Assembly: GCA_903813345.2 (NCBI GenBank)
Contig: CAIIXF020000001.1
Coordinates: forward strand, 7,381,098 to 7,445,097
From: Owenia fusiformis
Lineage: Eukaryota > Annelida > Polychaeta > Sabellida > Oweniidae
Reading direction: 5' to 3'
Length of the DNA stretch: 64,000 nt
In this document: in pieces, positions 23,553 to 36,400 of the stretch
Numbering within the stretch: position 1 is the stretch's first letter
Layout: each line of letters opens with the position of its first letter
Position numbers and translations under genes: made by a program
Notes under the pieces: model-generated
Seen by the model: the letters and a program-made list of their open reading frames with translations, nothing else
Databases searched by the model: none
Told to the model about the DNA's origin: nothing

Positions 23553-24265
23553 GAGGGGTGATCAGAAAGTAATGAACCGTTGGATCTAATTTCAACAACA
23601 TTAAGCCTTTCTACGCAATTTTTTCACACAATATAGCTTGTACATTAAAGGCAGAATCAGATCTATAGGGGGTGACAAAATTACAAGCAACTTGTATAAT
23701 TGACCTACCAATCTATTCCTTACAATATCTAAAACAATCTCTCCCAAAAGATTCACAATATGTTATAAATTGGTGAAGTTATTAATGATTCAAGGTGCAA
23801 AAATGAGTGAAAAATGTTTAAATTCCCCCAAATAATATAAGAATGGTAACCATTCTTATAGAAAAATAATATATTATTGTAAAAATCTTAAGTTTTCCTT
23901 GAATAAAGTATGCACTTTTGTGATTTTTAGAAAATAGACATGACAAGGAATGACATGAGCCAAAAATATTCTAAAATTGAAACAATTTTTTGTTTAGCCT
24001 GCTGGCTATATCTGATTCTCTCTTTAAATAAAACACTGACAGTTTTCAGTTTTATTGCTCTATGACATTACAATTTTATTTTATTGGTTGCCTTGGTTTC
24101 TAAGGTAGTGTCAGGGTAGATGTTACATTTTATTGTATTTTTTCCAAATTTTGTTGACGATCAAAATCCATTCAGTCAAGTCTACATATTGTCAAACACC
24201 TATTCTTTAACACTACGTTATCTTCATCTTACTCCAATATTCCATTACTTTCTGATCGACCCTCG
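23553..24265. mobile_element. Mariner-like MITE
   Basis: The left end reads GAGGGGTGATCAGAAAGTAA and the right end, reverse complemented, reads GAGGGTCGATCAGAAAGTAA. TA dinucleotides flank both sides. The ends are typical of Tc1/mariner elements; the roughly 700-bp interior has no transposase frame. It lies about 40 bp from the TBC1D5 exon at 24304. Confidence 0.65.
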
Positions 24266-24303
24266 TTTATATACAGTATAAAAATGTATTTTGTATAACA
24301 TAC

Positions 24304-24410
24304 CTGGGGGTTTTGAAGGTGAAGAGCTTTCTCTACAAAGAAATGTACATCTCCTACTGGGGGGTATCGCATCAAGGTGGTCATACATGTAGGGTAGTCA
24401 CTCTCTAGCA
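24304..24410 (-). CDS. TBC1D5: TBC1D5 coding exon 13 (last one found)
   Basis: 107 bp. It encodes LLESDYPTCMTTLMRYPPVG and DVHFFVEKALHLQNPQ, and ends in phase 0 at CAG/GTATGT. The intron before it is about 8.4 kb and is filled by nested transposons. Confidence 0.92.
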
Positions 24411-27400
24411 CTGTAATATACAGAAACATATGTAAGATCTAAGTGCCAACCGAACTGCAATATATATATATATATTGGGCATTTGTGCCCACCGAACAAA
24501 ACATTTTATTCATTTCTTCATCATTTTGGACATTTCACAAAAGAAACTAGACAACAGCAATGCCAAAGCGTAGCAAATCCCATCGAACAGCCATGGCTGG
24601 TATTTTTCCAAACAAAATATATAGCAAAAATGGCAGCCACTTTCTACCAAAGTGTCATTAGACAGTGTGACATGCTTATAGTATTCACATACCAAATATG
24701 AACAAATTCGCTCCACTACTTTTCCAGTTATAGTAAAATACATTAAAATGGTGGCCATTTTTCAAAAAAAATAGTATTCACATTATAGTATTCACATGCC
24801 AAATATGAACAAAATCGCTCCACTACTTTTCGAGTTACAGCAAAAATCGCAAAATAACGAGTAAAGGCCTCCATTTTTCAAGATGGCTGCCATGTGCTTC
24901 TTTAATATCTACATTTCTAGCTTTATTAATCGTCCTATATCATTTTTTTACATTTAAAACATATTGCTATTACAGTTTTACATATTGCACCTAAATTACT
25001 GTAAAATCAACACTAAAATGGACGCCATTTTTAAATGAGCTGCCATTTTGAAAATCGCCTTTCGAGCAGAACTTCTATCCCATATGTATACAAAATATGA
25101 ACAAAATCGGGCCAACAGTATTTGAGTTATTGCCCAGACGGACGTAGGGACAGACGTATGGACGGACAGACGGACGGAGGCGTTCCCTATATCCCTCCGA
25201 ACTTCTTTCGGTGGGATAATAAATTTGCACCAAACCCTTCCATAATAAATAGTACCGTGGGTACTGGGCTCACATGGTGTTGCTCAAAAGGGAAAGATGG
25301 CTAAAAGGACAAAAAATAAAAAAACAGATTTTTTGCCGATTTTTTGTAACAAAATTATTCCATACAACTACTCTACAAAATCATGGATTTTTACAATGCA
25401 GGACACCTGAAACTATTTGTAAAGCTAGGAAATTGGCCAAAAGTGAATTTCGCGAGACAAAAATGGCAGCCATTTTGAAAATAGGTAAGCTTTTGAAGCA
25501 GGAGTCACGTTTTTTTTTTCTTTATTGATGTTAAACAAAAATATTTTAAAACGGGAATCTTATCTAAAGAGGATTTAAAAAGAGCCAAGTGTTGAAAGAG
25601 GTTTTAAAACTTGCCACTATTTTGGACTGACTGAGATACAGATGGACAAATCAATGTTAATAGCTGGATGACAAATTGAGGTTTTTTTTCATAATGCTAC
25701 CCACCTGGTATAACAAGTCGTGTGTGGTATCATATTGAAGCTAAGAATATGGGCAATACAGAAATGTATGTTGTGAAATTTGGTTCCGCGACCGGAGGTG
25801 ATTAATTTCACTAATTAATTAGTGAACAATAATATTGAAAAATAATTTTGATTTTCAATGTTAATGGTAAAGTACTTTAAATAACATGTTCAAGTCCTTC
25901 ATCTTTGTAAATTATGATGATATACTATAGTGAGGTTAAACAGTGCTTATTATGATCAATAATATGTAAATTAGATAAACATGTTATGTAATACAAGTTG
26001 GAAAATGCTTTTTTATGTATCATTTTATTTGATACTAAAATTAGTCTATACAAAATGAACAACAGTCAAAAATCCTCATTTAGCATTCAAATAAAAGAGA
26101 AGTGCTCACAAGACCTTTTTATGAAAGTTTGAATTAATTAAAGGTTACTAATTAATTGGCTGAACCCTTACAAATATATAAATTAATTAAATATTTCATT
26201 TGATATCATAAACTGTTCTTATACAAAATGAACAAGACAGTTGGAAATTCTCAATTAGCATTCAAATTAAAGAAGTACTCTCAGAGCCCCTTTTTCAAAG
26301 TTTGAAATAAATAAAGGAAATTAATTAATTGGTGTAACCCTTACAAATATACTAAACAACTTATTTTTAACTCTGTTAATTTATTTATATAAAAAGAACA
26401 CGATTTTTCAAAATATTCATTTAACATTCAAATAAAAGTATCACAAAGTAATTTTTATAAAAGTTTGACACAAATAATATTAACTAATTAGTGTAACCCT
26501 TACAAATGAACTTAATAACTTCTTTATGGATTTGCTTCAGAATCAGTTGAAGTAGCCATCACAATTTGTTACCTCTATTTTACTGGTCAGTAGTCAATCA
26601 AGAGTTTATAGGGGTAACTCCAGGTACTAACATAGGTCGATATAAAACCCTTATCATCAACCCCTGTGTGAAGGAAGCATAATAAGTACAGCCCTTACAA
26701 AATGTATCATATAAATTTATCGTATAAATAAGATTAACTAATTAGTGTAACCCTTACAAATGAACTTAATAACTTCTTTATGGATTTGCTTCAGAATCAG
26801 TTGAAGTAGCCATCATAATTTGTTACCTCTATTTTACTGGTCAGTAGTCAATCAAGAGTTTATAGGGGTAACTCCAGGTACTAACATAGGTCGATACAAA
26901 ACCCTTATCATCAACCCTATGTGAAGGAAGCATAATAAGTACAGCCCTTACAAAATGTTTCATATAAATTTATCGTATAAATAAGATTAACTAATTAGTG
27001 TAACCCTTACAAATGAACTTAATAACTTCTTTATGGATTTGCTTCAGAATCAGTTGAAGTAGCCATCATAATTTGTTACCTCTATTTTACTGGTCAGTAG
27101 TCAATCAAGAGTTTATAGGGGTAACTCCAGGTACTAACATAGGTCGATACAAAACCCTTATCATCAACCCTATGTGAAGGAAGCATAATAAGTACAGCCC
27201 TTACAAAATGTATCATATAAATTTATCGTATACACCCCTGTAACTCATGTGAAGGTTCACAAGACATCAACACTTGAATCATCTTCATCACAATTGCCTG
27301 GATGTTGGAACAACCACCCTGATCATGACAGGCACATATTGGAATGCAAGTTAGTCCTGCAGCCAGACAATTTTGTGCAACATTACAGTTTGCGTCCTTG

Positions 27401-30400
27401 CAATAAAGATGTGTAACATCCCTCAATTCAATTAGAGCTGGGTCTTTGGTGATCATTACAGGCATCATTTTCCCATTGACTATTTTCCATTCATTTCCAA
27501 CTGGGTCTCACAAATCTAGTTCAGCAATATGACTGGAAAGCAAAATCTGAAGTTGAATCTGGCACATTTGTACATGTTGTTTGAATGCATCTTCTGTTGG
27601 TGGAAGACCTGATGCTGGTTTATCTGTTGTAGAAGCCAACACAAAACGGAGGTCGTCTAATGTCATAGCTGCACTTGTTTTCTTTCCTGTCACACAACAT
27701 TGACAGAATGAACTGCCTAGCGAAACTTTGGAGTTTAATTTGGTCTTCAAATGCAGAAAGGCAAACTATTTATGTATGATTTTTCTGCAGTTTGGCAAAG
27801 GCAGTTCTCTTGCCAATTCTATGCAATGCGTAGGTTGTGTCCGATCCCGTGAGCACGTGAACTGCAGGAAGTAATCGACAAATACCTTCACCAAGTCCAT
27901 TTGCAATGGTATGAATTGGGATGTATCTCTCCTTGACTTCAAGTCTGTCTGTCAAATATTGAGTCTGAAAGTAATGAACTAGGAGGACAAATACATCTAT
28001 GTCATCACACTTGACAATGATACGCTGGTTCTGTTTTGCATTTTTAATAGTGTGTAGAATGAGCATTATATCAGCCTCTTCATGACTACATGCAAGATGG
28101 GAGAGATATTGATCACCTTTTGCTGTCAGCTTTGAAACTTTGTCATTGTTTTGGAATCCACCAGCAAGAACTACACTCTGTCCCTTTTTGAGGTATTGAG
28201 GAGCAATGACCACTAGCATTTGACAAATGAAATGAGCAAGATTTGCTTTATTTGCTGGATTCTTCAAGAATCTTCTAAAATTAGGCACATTCCTTCCAGC
28301 AGCAATTATATGGGTAGTTGAGTCATCATTGTTGCTGCGTCTCTCACGTTCAGCAAATTTGATAGCCTGATATTGGGATTATCATATCTAACAAATACTA
28401 CTGTTAGTGCATCAGTGGTACCTTTCAGAAACTTTAGGATTCTCCCTAAAACTCCATCCACCAGTCGTTCATCGACTACAGCAGGGCCATCCCATAAAAG
28501 ATATAACTACTAGTTCCTTCTTTAAGGTCTTCCGAAACTTCTGTCACTCCGGCATATGATTCCAGTCTCTTTGCTAATTTACACTTAGCAGTTTTTCTTA
28601 TTGTTCCATCATCATTGAACAATGAAGGTGGCACTGTAGTGAGCTCATGCTTCAGCACTTGTTGTAAATCTACATCACGATCCTTTGAAACCAAAAGCAA
28701 CCTTCTAAATAAAACTTCAGATTCTATGGCAATCCTTTTTCAAGCTACAGTAATGGTAGTTTTCTTTGTGTCTGAAAAGGTTTTTATGCCAAGCCTTTTA
28801 TCTGGATCCCAAAAGTGTGCTGTATCTTCCAAGAGCCGGTGTACTATGAACTTTTCTTGGTGTTCTTGGCCCTGTCAAGATATTCAGTTAGATCCTTTTC
28901 AAGGGGTGCTATTTGGCCCGTTCCTATGTTAATTAGATTTGGTGGAACAGTCTCCATGTCAAAGGGATTTTGAAAAATGTCATTGATGGTTGACTTCATT
29001 TTTAGTAGGTCACTTTCAACTTTGGCCATTCTACTTTTTCCAATGTCACTGTGAATAGCCGTCGTGCCGACTGGTACTGTAGGATTTTCACTCCCTCAAA
29101 ATATTCAGCAGTTATGTGCCTTGTCACAAGCCATCTGATAAGTGTACTCTTAGATCGTGTGAAACCTTTATTTCCTCCTGAGCTTTTTGCTTCCTTTTTA
29201 ATTGTTTGCTCGAGTCCCTGATCTGTTGGGACACAATTGAAATGGGTCGAGTCTGATCGTCTAACAACAAATCCACCTTCCCTGCATAATTTATTTTTCC
29301 TGCTACAAAAAACCAGGGAATTGCTTCAGCAATCGAATCAAGATTGAAAATTTGCTGAATGGTCAGCTCTGAGGATTCTAAATAAGTCACACCCTTCTAG
29401 AAAAGTAGCCCAGTATTCAAATGTTTTTGATCTTTGTCTTCCTTCTCTTTTCAATATTTAGAGCTTCTCATCAGTTGCTTCAATTTCCTGTTCCATACTT
29501 TCATTGAGCATATTGACTTTGTCCAGTTGACTCTCATGAAAAGCAATCTCTAGACGTCAAAGAAGATCTTTCAGTTTTTCAGATAACAGAGCTTCATTGT
29601 TTTCTGCATACCAGGCCTCTGCTGACTACAGGGTGTCCCGAAAGTATGGGCCCCCCCTAGGCAGACATATTCCAGTGTCCTCATAGTATGTGTCATATAT
29701 CATTTTAAAGCTTATCCAAAGTTACATTGATTTGCCAAGTATCATGGTTTAACTCCAAAATGGGAAAAAGTTACAGTCATTTTAAAAGTTAGTGTTTTGT
29801 CAAAATAAAGTTCAATTTTACGCCACATAACTAGTCAATGTGTCCCCCCTTGGCCATGTTAACAGCAGCAATTATTTTCAGATATGACCTTAAAAGCCCT
29901 TCAAATAGGGGTGGGGGATTTTATAACCCTCTTAAAACCTGTTAAGGGACTTTAGAAAAGTTTCCTTAGAGTTTCTACCCTCACCATTCTCTTTTTCCAA
30001 CTCAATATCGCTCCAACCCGAAAAGAATTGCTGCTGTTAAGATGGCCCAGGAGGACACATTGACTAGTGATTTGGTGTAAAATTGAACTAAATTTTGACC
30101 AAACACTAAATTTTGAAATGCCTGTAATTTTTTCACATTTGAGAGTTGAACCATGATACTTGGCGAATCAATGTAACTTTGGATAAGCTTTCAAATGAGA
30201 TATAACACATACTATGACGACACTGGTATATGTCTGCCTAGGGGGGGCCCCATACTTTCGGGACACCCTGTATATTTAGTCTAGAGAGTGCTTCGTAAGC
30301 TAGTTTGAGGCCCACTAATTCCCCTGTCTAAGTGTTTTTCTTGTAGCATTTGTTTGGCATTTGCTGGTGCAAAAACATCTGATTTCCCATAGCACAGTTA

Positions 30401-33400
30401 TGCAGTCACCACAAAATAACAAAAGATTTGAATATCAAAGAGGTTCATCCTATTCAATATAGATAGTAATCAGATTCAAGCTTTCAAACAATAATAATGC
30501 TTTTGATCATTGAGTATGTATTACAATAATCATTGTTATGTCACATACCTATAAAAGATGAATGACACAAAAAAGTTATCTTAAATATATTTTATGAACA
30601 TGTTAAAACATAGTTAATTGTTTCCAGATTGCTTCTATAAATAATCCGTATGACAACCTCAATTTAAACAGGTTCTAATAATTTGTGTATGACCAGGAAT
30701 TAAATTCTTAAACGTCCCAACAAAAATATGAATATTAATTATTAATTTATTGATCATCTTTATAGCCCTTGGCTACTTTCTAAATGGCAACTGAAACCAA
30801 GAATCTTAATCATATTTTAATGCTGTGTCTTAACTGTCTTAACATACCTTATTATTAGCATTATCATTATTATTATATAATCGTCATTATTATTACATAA
30901 TATTTAATTGATATGCTGTAATTAGCATAGCTGGCATGTAAAAATGTTACTTAAAATCAAATCTGTTCTTCAGAATATGAACATTTGCTCTGTGTTGTAT
31001 GTTATTTTGTCAAATGCCGCATCAGAAACAAGATTTGCCATGCCCACTTTTATACTCTTATTTGGGGTAGGGCACTAATGAGTGATAAAAAAAATTATTT
31101 TAAGATGTTCAACAAGTAAAATAATCATATCAAATTGTCAAACAGTCCTGGTAGATGATTTTAAAATACTAATATGTGTTATATTATGGTGCAACTTATT
31201 TCTAATCCTAGCAATGAAAAAAAGCATGGTAGAAAAATATAATCTTTTTTCCGTCATTTAGTATTCAGATGCTAATTTCTTAAAAATACAAAGAGATTTT
31301 GTTCCCAGTTTGGTTTACAATTGTTAAACAAGCATTTCCTCATATAATATCCAAAGGGTAGGTGTAGTCATGCAATCCATTTAACCTTATTAAGCCTCTG
31401 GTAGTGCTACTTCAATTAAAAGATAATTAATCACATGCTAATTAATTCGTTAATTTATTCATGTTCGGTCGCGGAACCAAATTTCACAACATATATTTTC
31501 AGTTAGCTGACATATTTTCCTACAATATGGTACCAAACACCACTTGTTATACCAGGTGGGTAGCAAACTTTTTTTTTAACCCCCTTATATTCAATTTGTC
31601 ATCCGGCTATAACTAAAATGGCTGAAAATAAAAGAAATGGACATAATTTTTTGCTGATCTTTTGTAACAAAATTATTATTCATACAACTACTCTTTACAT
31701 TGACATAGATTTTTACAATGCAGGACACCTGAAATTATTTGTAAAGCTAGGAAATGGGCCAAAATTAAATTTCACGATAAAAATGGCGACCATTTGAAAA
31801 TAGGCAAGCTTTTGAACCAGGAGTCATAGGGGAAATTTTGTATTGATGTTGAACAAAAATAAATTAAAACTATCCACAGAGGTTTTAAGGCAAATGGTCC
31901 AAAAGAGGATTTTGCGAGACAGATGGACAAATCAATGTTAACTGAAATGGCTGAAAATAAAAAAACGGATATAATTTTTTGCCGATTTTTGTAACAAAAT
32001 TATTTCATACAACTACTCTTTACAGTGACATGACTTCTTACAATGCAGGACACCTGAAATTATTTGTAAAGCTAGGAAATGGGCCAAAAGAGAATTTCTC
32101 GAGACAAGAATGGTGACCATTTTGAAAATAGGCGAGCTTTTGAACCAAGAGTCATAGTGGAGCTTTTTGTATCGATGTTGAACAAAAATAACTTAAAACA
32201 GGAATCCTATCGACAGAGATTTTATGGCAAATGGTCCAAAAGTGGATTTCGCAAGACAGATGGACAAATCAATGTTAACTAAAATGGCTGAAAAAAAAAT
32301 GGAAATAATTTTTTGCAGATTTTTTGTAACAAAATTATTTCATACAACTACTCTTTACATTGACATGGATTTTTACAATGCAGGACACCTGAAATTATTT
32401 GTAAAGCTAAGAAATGGGTCAGAAGTGAATTTCGCGAGACAAAAATGGCGACCATTTTGAAAATAAGTGAGCTTTTGAACCAGGAATCATAGTTTTCTGT
32501 ATTGATGTTGAACAGAAATAGCTTAAAACAGGAATCCTATCGACATAGGTTTTAAAACGTGCCACTTTTCTTGAGCAGAGTCCTATGTCCCTAATAAGGA
32601 CCAGCCTATAAAATTTGAACCAAATCCGGCAACTACTGTAGTATTTGAGATATCAAACATTCGTTAATTATGAAAAATGGTGGCCATTTTGAAAATGCCT
32701 CCTTGAGCAGATCTCCTTTGCCAACTATAAGATATTAGCCTATAAAATTTGGACAAAATTTCATTATTTGGTCCATAAATTGTATTTAAGTTATCATAAA
32801 CTACATATTTTATAAAAATGGTGGCCATTTTGAAATTCAGTTACTTACAGATATCTCTAATATAAAGCAGCATAGCAACAAACACATAGTCCACAAGGTC
32901 AAAGGTTGTACTCTCTGCAAACAAGGCATCCCACATGACTAGAAGATCCTGCATCGGAAACTCACGTCCAAACAACAGCCTGATCCAGCGTCTGAAACAT
33001 AATATTTACGTGCTACTTGTAGAATATCTTAAACATATACAAAATGGACAATCTGGAGAATATCACAGGAGACATTAACATCATCACCTGCCATTTATTA
33101 AGATGCCAAACACCAACTGCCAACCGCCAACCACAAAAAAGTTGGAGACTATAACAATGTAAAAAAACACTCATTAGCTATAGGCTCAAACTATTCATAT
33201 AGCAAGGTTTTGGAGATACATTTTGAGGTACCTTTGCTTTTTAATTTTGGAAATTTTTTTATCACTACCTTTTTTAAAATAAAGTAAAAGTAAAGGCAAA
33301 CTACAGTGAAAAATAATTGATAAGTCATACATTTGGCATGTTCTCTTGAATTTTAACATCTTATGTCCCAAACTCTTCCAAAGTGCAGAAAAGTGTACGC

Positions 33401-36400
33401 CGTAAATTATATTTAACCAAAATGAGTGTCCCCAAGGCTTTATACCAGCGTATGTATGATGCATTTGTCACGAGTTTGAGCTCACATTTTGCTAAAATGA
33501 AGTAAGGGTAATCTCTGCCAGGTTTGTTTATTGTGGAGCTTTTAATGGTAAGTGCTCAGGAGCAAATAATTCATGTGCGCAAAATATTCAAATAATCTGA
33601 TTGGTTTTAACTTATAGTGCGCATGCGCACGTACATGTGCCATGTTTTTTTCTAGTGATTTCGTTTCGTTCCATGGAGTTTGTGTTTTAGTGTAACTTCC
33701 CTAAAAATGGCCGACCGATGGCAGAATTAACTGGTATAATCACTTAAAATATAAATGATCTTTTTGCCTAAAATAGCAAATATTTTATCCTTGAGATTCT
33801 CAGGGTTATATAGGCAACTCCATTTTGGTAGAAGGACTCTGTTTATAGTTAAAACCCACAATTTATTTTTTAATGTTGGCACGGTAATGTTTTTGATTTC
33901 ATGATAATTGGAAATCTGTCATATGTTACTACCACTGAACATCAATTGCCAAATGCCAGCCATCTTCAAAAAAGTTGGAGACTATAAAAATATGTTAACA
34001 CAAATATATCTTACATGCCATAGACCTGTGGAGCAATCTCATATTTCTCTAAGTGATTGTACAACTCCATGTCATGTTCACTGAGTATCTCACTTTGTAT
34101 GATATTAAGTTTGGTTACAATGACATTGGTAGGGTAGTCACATGATGGTTGGGTGAATGGAGTCTTAGTAAACTTCTCTGTTTTGCTGGGCTGCAATATA
34201 CAATAAATGAAGAATGTTAGTTATTGTACATGTATACAATCATACATATGTTACTAGTTTGTATCAGTACATTTTTCTTTACTCTTAAATCATTATGATT
34301 TGATATGGATTTTGATACTGAGATTTAGAAATTGTACACAAATTATCCTCTCCTTAAAGGTACTGATGGACAAAAAAGTTTTTTTTTAAATTGTTATTCC
34401 TGCACATGTTACTTTCTGGTACAAAATAAAGTAAAGTATGAAGGCATGTGAGAATTTCCTTGCTTTTTCAGGAAAGTATCATGACATTGTTTCCTTTTAG
34501 TAAATTTGGCAGAGGTCAATAGCAATCCAGCATTAATGAGAAGGTTGGAGAAGAAATTAGAACAAGGCATTAACATGACAAAATGTCACCTAGTTGCTCA
34601 AATCTGAAATCTAAAGTCAGATTTGAACTTCTGAGAACTTGTACATGATTGGTCAATTAGGAGCAAGTTGAAAAAAGACCGTTTTGACCTTGAGAAGGTC
34701 ATTGAAGGTCAAATCTAAAATCAGATTTGAGCTTCTGAGAACTTGCAGATGATTTTTAAAAAAATTGGTCAATTTGAAGCAAGTTGAAAAAAGACCTTCT
34801 TGACCCTTTTTGACCTTGAGAAGGTCATTGAAGGTCAAATCTCAAATCTAAAGTCAGATTTGAACTTCAGAGAACTTGTAAATGATTTTGAAAAAAAGTT
34901 TGTCAATTTGAAACAAGTTGAAAAATTCAAAAGACCTTTTTAACCTTGTCATTGAAGGTCAAATCTCAAATCTAAAGTCAGATTAGAACCTCTGAGAGCT
35001 TGTAGATGATTTAGAAAATAATTTAAGTCAGTATAAAACAGTATTTGTTAAGTCATTGGAAGGTGTAAGAATTTATTACAGGTGCCAACCACCAAACACC
35101 GACCGCCGTCACAAAAAATTGAGACCATAACCATACCACTTTTGGTGGTGACATAAAAATTAATAATAAAAAGGCAGCCATTTTCTTGAAATATCAGCAT
35201 TTCTTGGAGTTATTTTTATTCTTTACTAGAAAATAACATGTGAAGGTGTAGCAATTTTTCAAAACTGTTTTTGTTCATCCAGTACCTTAATGAAAATACT
35301 TCCCTGTTGATAATTTGACCTCTGCCTAAATAAAGGTGTTTTATATTACTAGTCCATACCTTGGCAGGATAGATGTCTCTAGAGACATACCATGGTTCCA
35401 CTGTATCCATCACCTTACAGAACAAGGCACTACAAGACAAAACATGGCATTAAAGGCCCACTATACTTAATTTAGAAGAAAAAATAAAAAAAATAATCAC
35501 TGAAACATGTTACTCAGACACTCACCCAAATATGACACAAAGTTTGATTTGCTTTAATATTGAACCAAGAAAAAAATAACTTGCATAGAAAAGAGCATTT
35601 GAAGTTCAGAGATCATTAGACATGCATGCACATGTTAAACAAAGTGCATGTTTTAAGTACCTGTTGATCTTAAAGATGGCATCACTTCTATAAAAATGAA
35701 TGTATCATGTAATACAAACAACTTCGCCATCTTTCAATGACATTGATAAAAACTTGATAAATAAAAAAAGGTCAAGGACAGCTGTAGTGGCGGGAAATCA
35801 GCAAACAGTAAGTCACTGACGAAGGATGTAGTCACATCCGAAAGCTATGAAAAAGTAAAGAAATTTCTCAGGTTAGTTAGAGGAACCTTAAATTATTATT
35901 ATTAGAACTAACAGATGAACATCTTTGGCACTATTGATAAATAAAGGTTGACAGATCGAATATATTTTTTGATAATTTATTGTAAGCTTTGATGTGGTCC
36001 ATTTTAGCTGTTGTTGGGGTCAAATGAAAGATAAGGTTCTTATCAATACATTGGACATACTATGAAATTCAAATTTAAGTCTTTATTTTGCCCAAAAACG
36101 TTGAAAATTCGCAAACTTGGGCCTTTAATAAGATAAAAGGTGACCACCTGATACATTGTTACAAATGTGTAACTATATGTTACAGATGGCACTGATAAAT
36201 GACATTTTAGTCACAAAAAAATCTTCAATTAATATCTTGTATTCATAAAATATTTTAGATTTGAGAAACAATGTCTCCATTCATCAAAATAAAAATGTTA
36301 TATACAGTGCTTCTTTTATAGAAAAATCATTAAGATATTTGTTGAATAAAGTATTGATATTTTGGAAAAGAAAAGAGTGAAAATGGTCGAAAAAGATTCA

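Larger units (their letters stand above)
25661..31610 (-). mobile_element. 5.95-kb DNA transposon with long inverted repeats and PIN/Cys-rich protein
   Basis: The termini are TAGCTGGATGACAAATTGA and its near-perfect inverse. The inverted repeats run about 130-145 bp inward and share ACCCACCTGGTATAACAAG and GTGAAATTTGGTTCCGCGA. The host sequence CAATGTTAACTAAAATGG of element A is split, leaving TAA on both sides. This fits a 3-bp TAA duplication; a mutated TTAA cannot be excluded. The only protein signal is the broken minus-strand gene at 27223-29390. Left of it lie three tandem 253-bp units; a 642-bp MITE has inserted at 29629. I do not assign a superfamily. Confidence 0.85.

Noticed and set aside
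24229-24429. Independent small gene at the 66-residue minus-strand ORF
   Set aside because: Its conserved part is exactly a TBC1D5 exon bounded by splice sites. The rest is intron. The same applies to the ORFs at 34011-34196, 35216-35440, 39742-39930 and 45013-45207.
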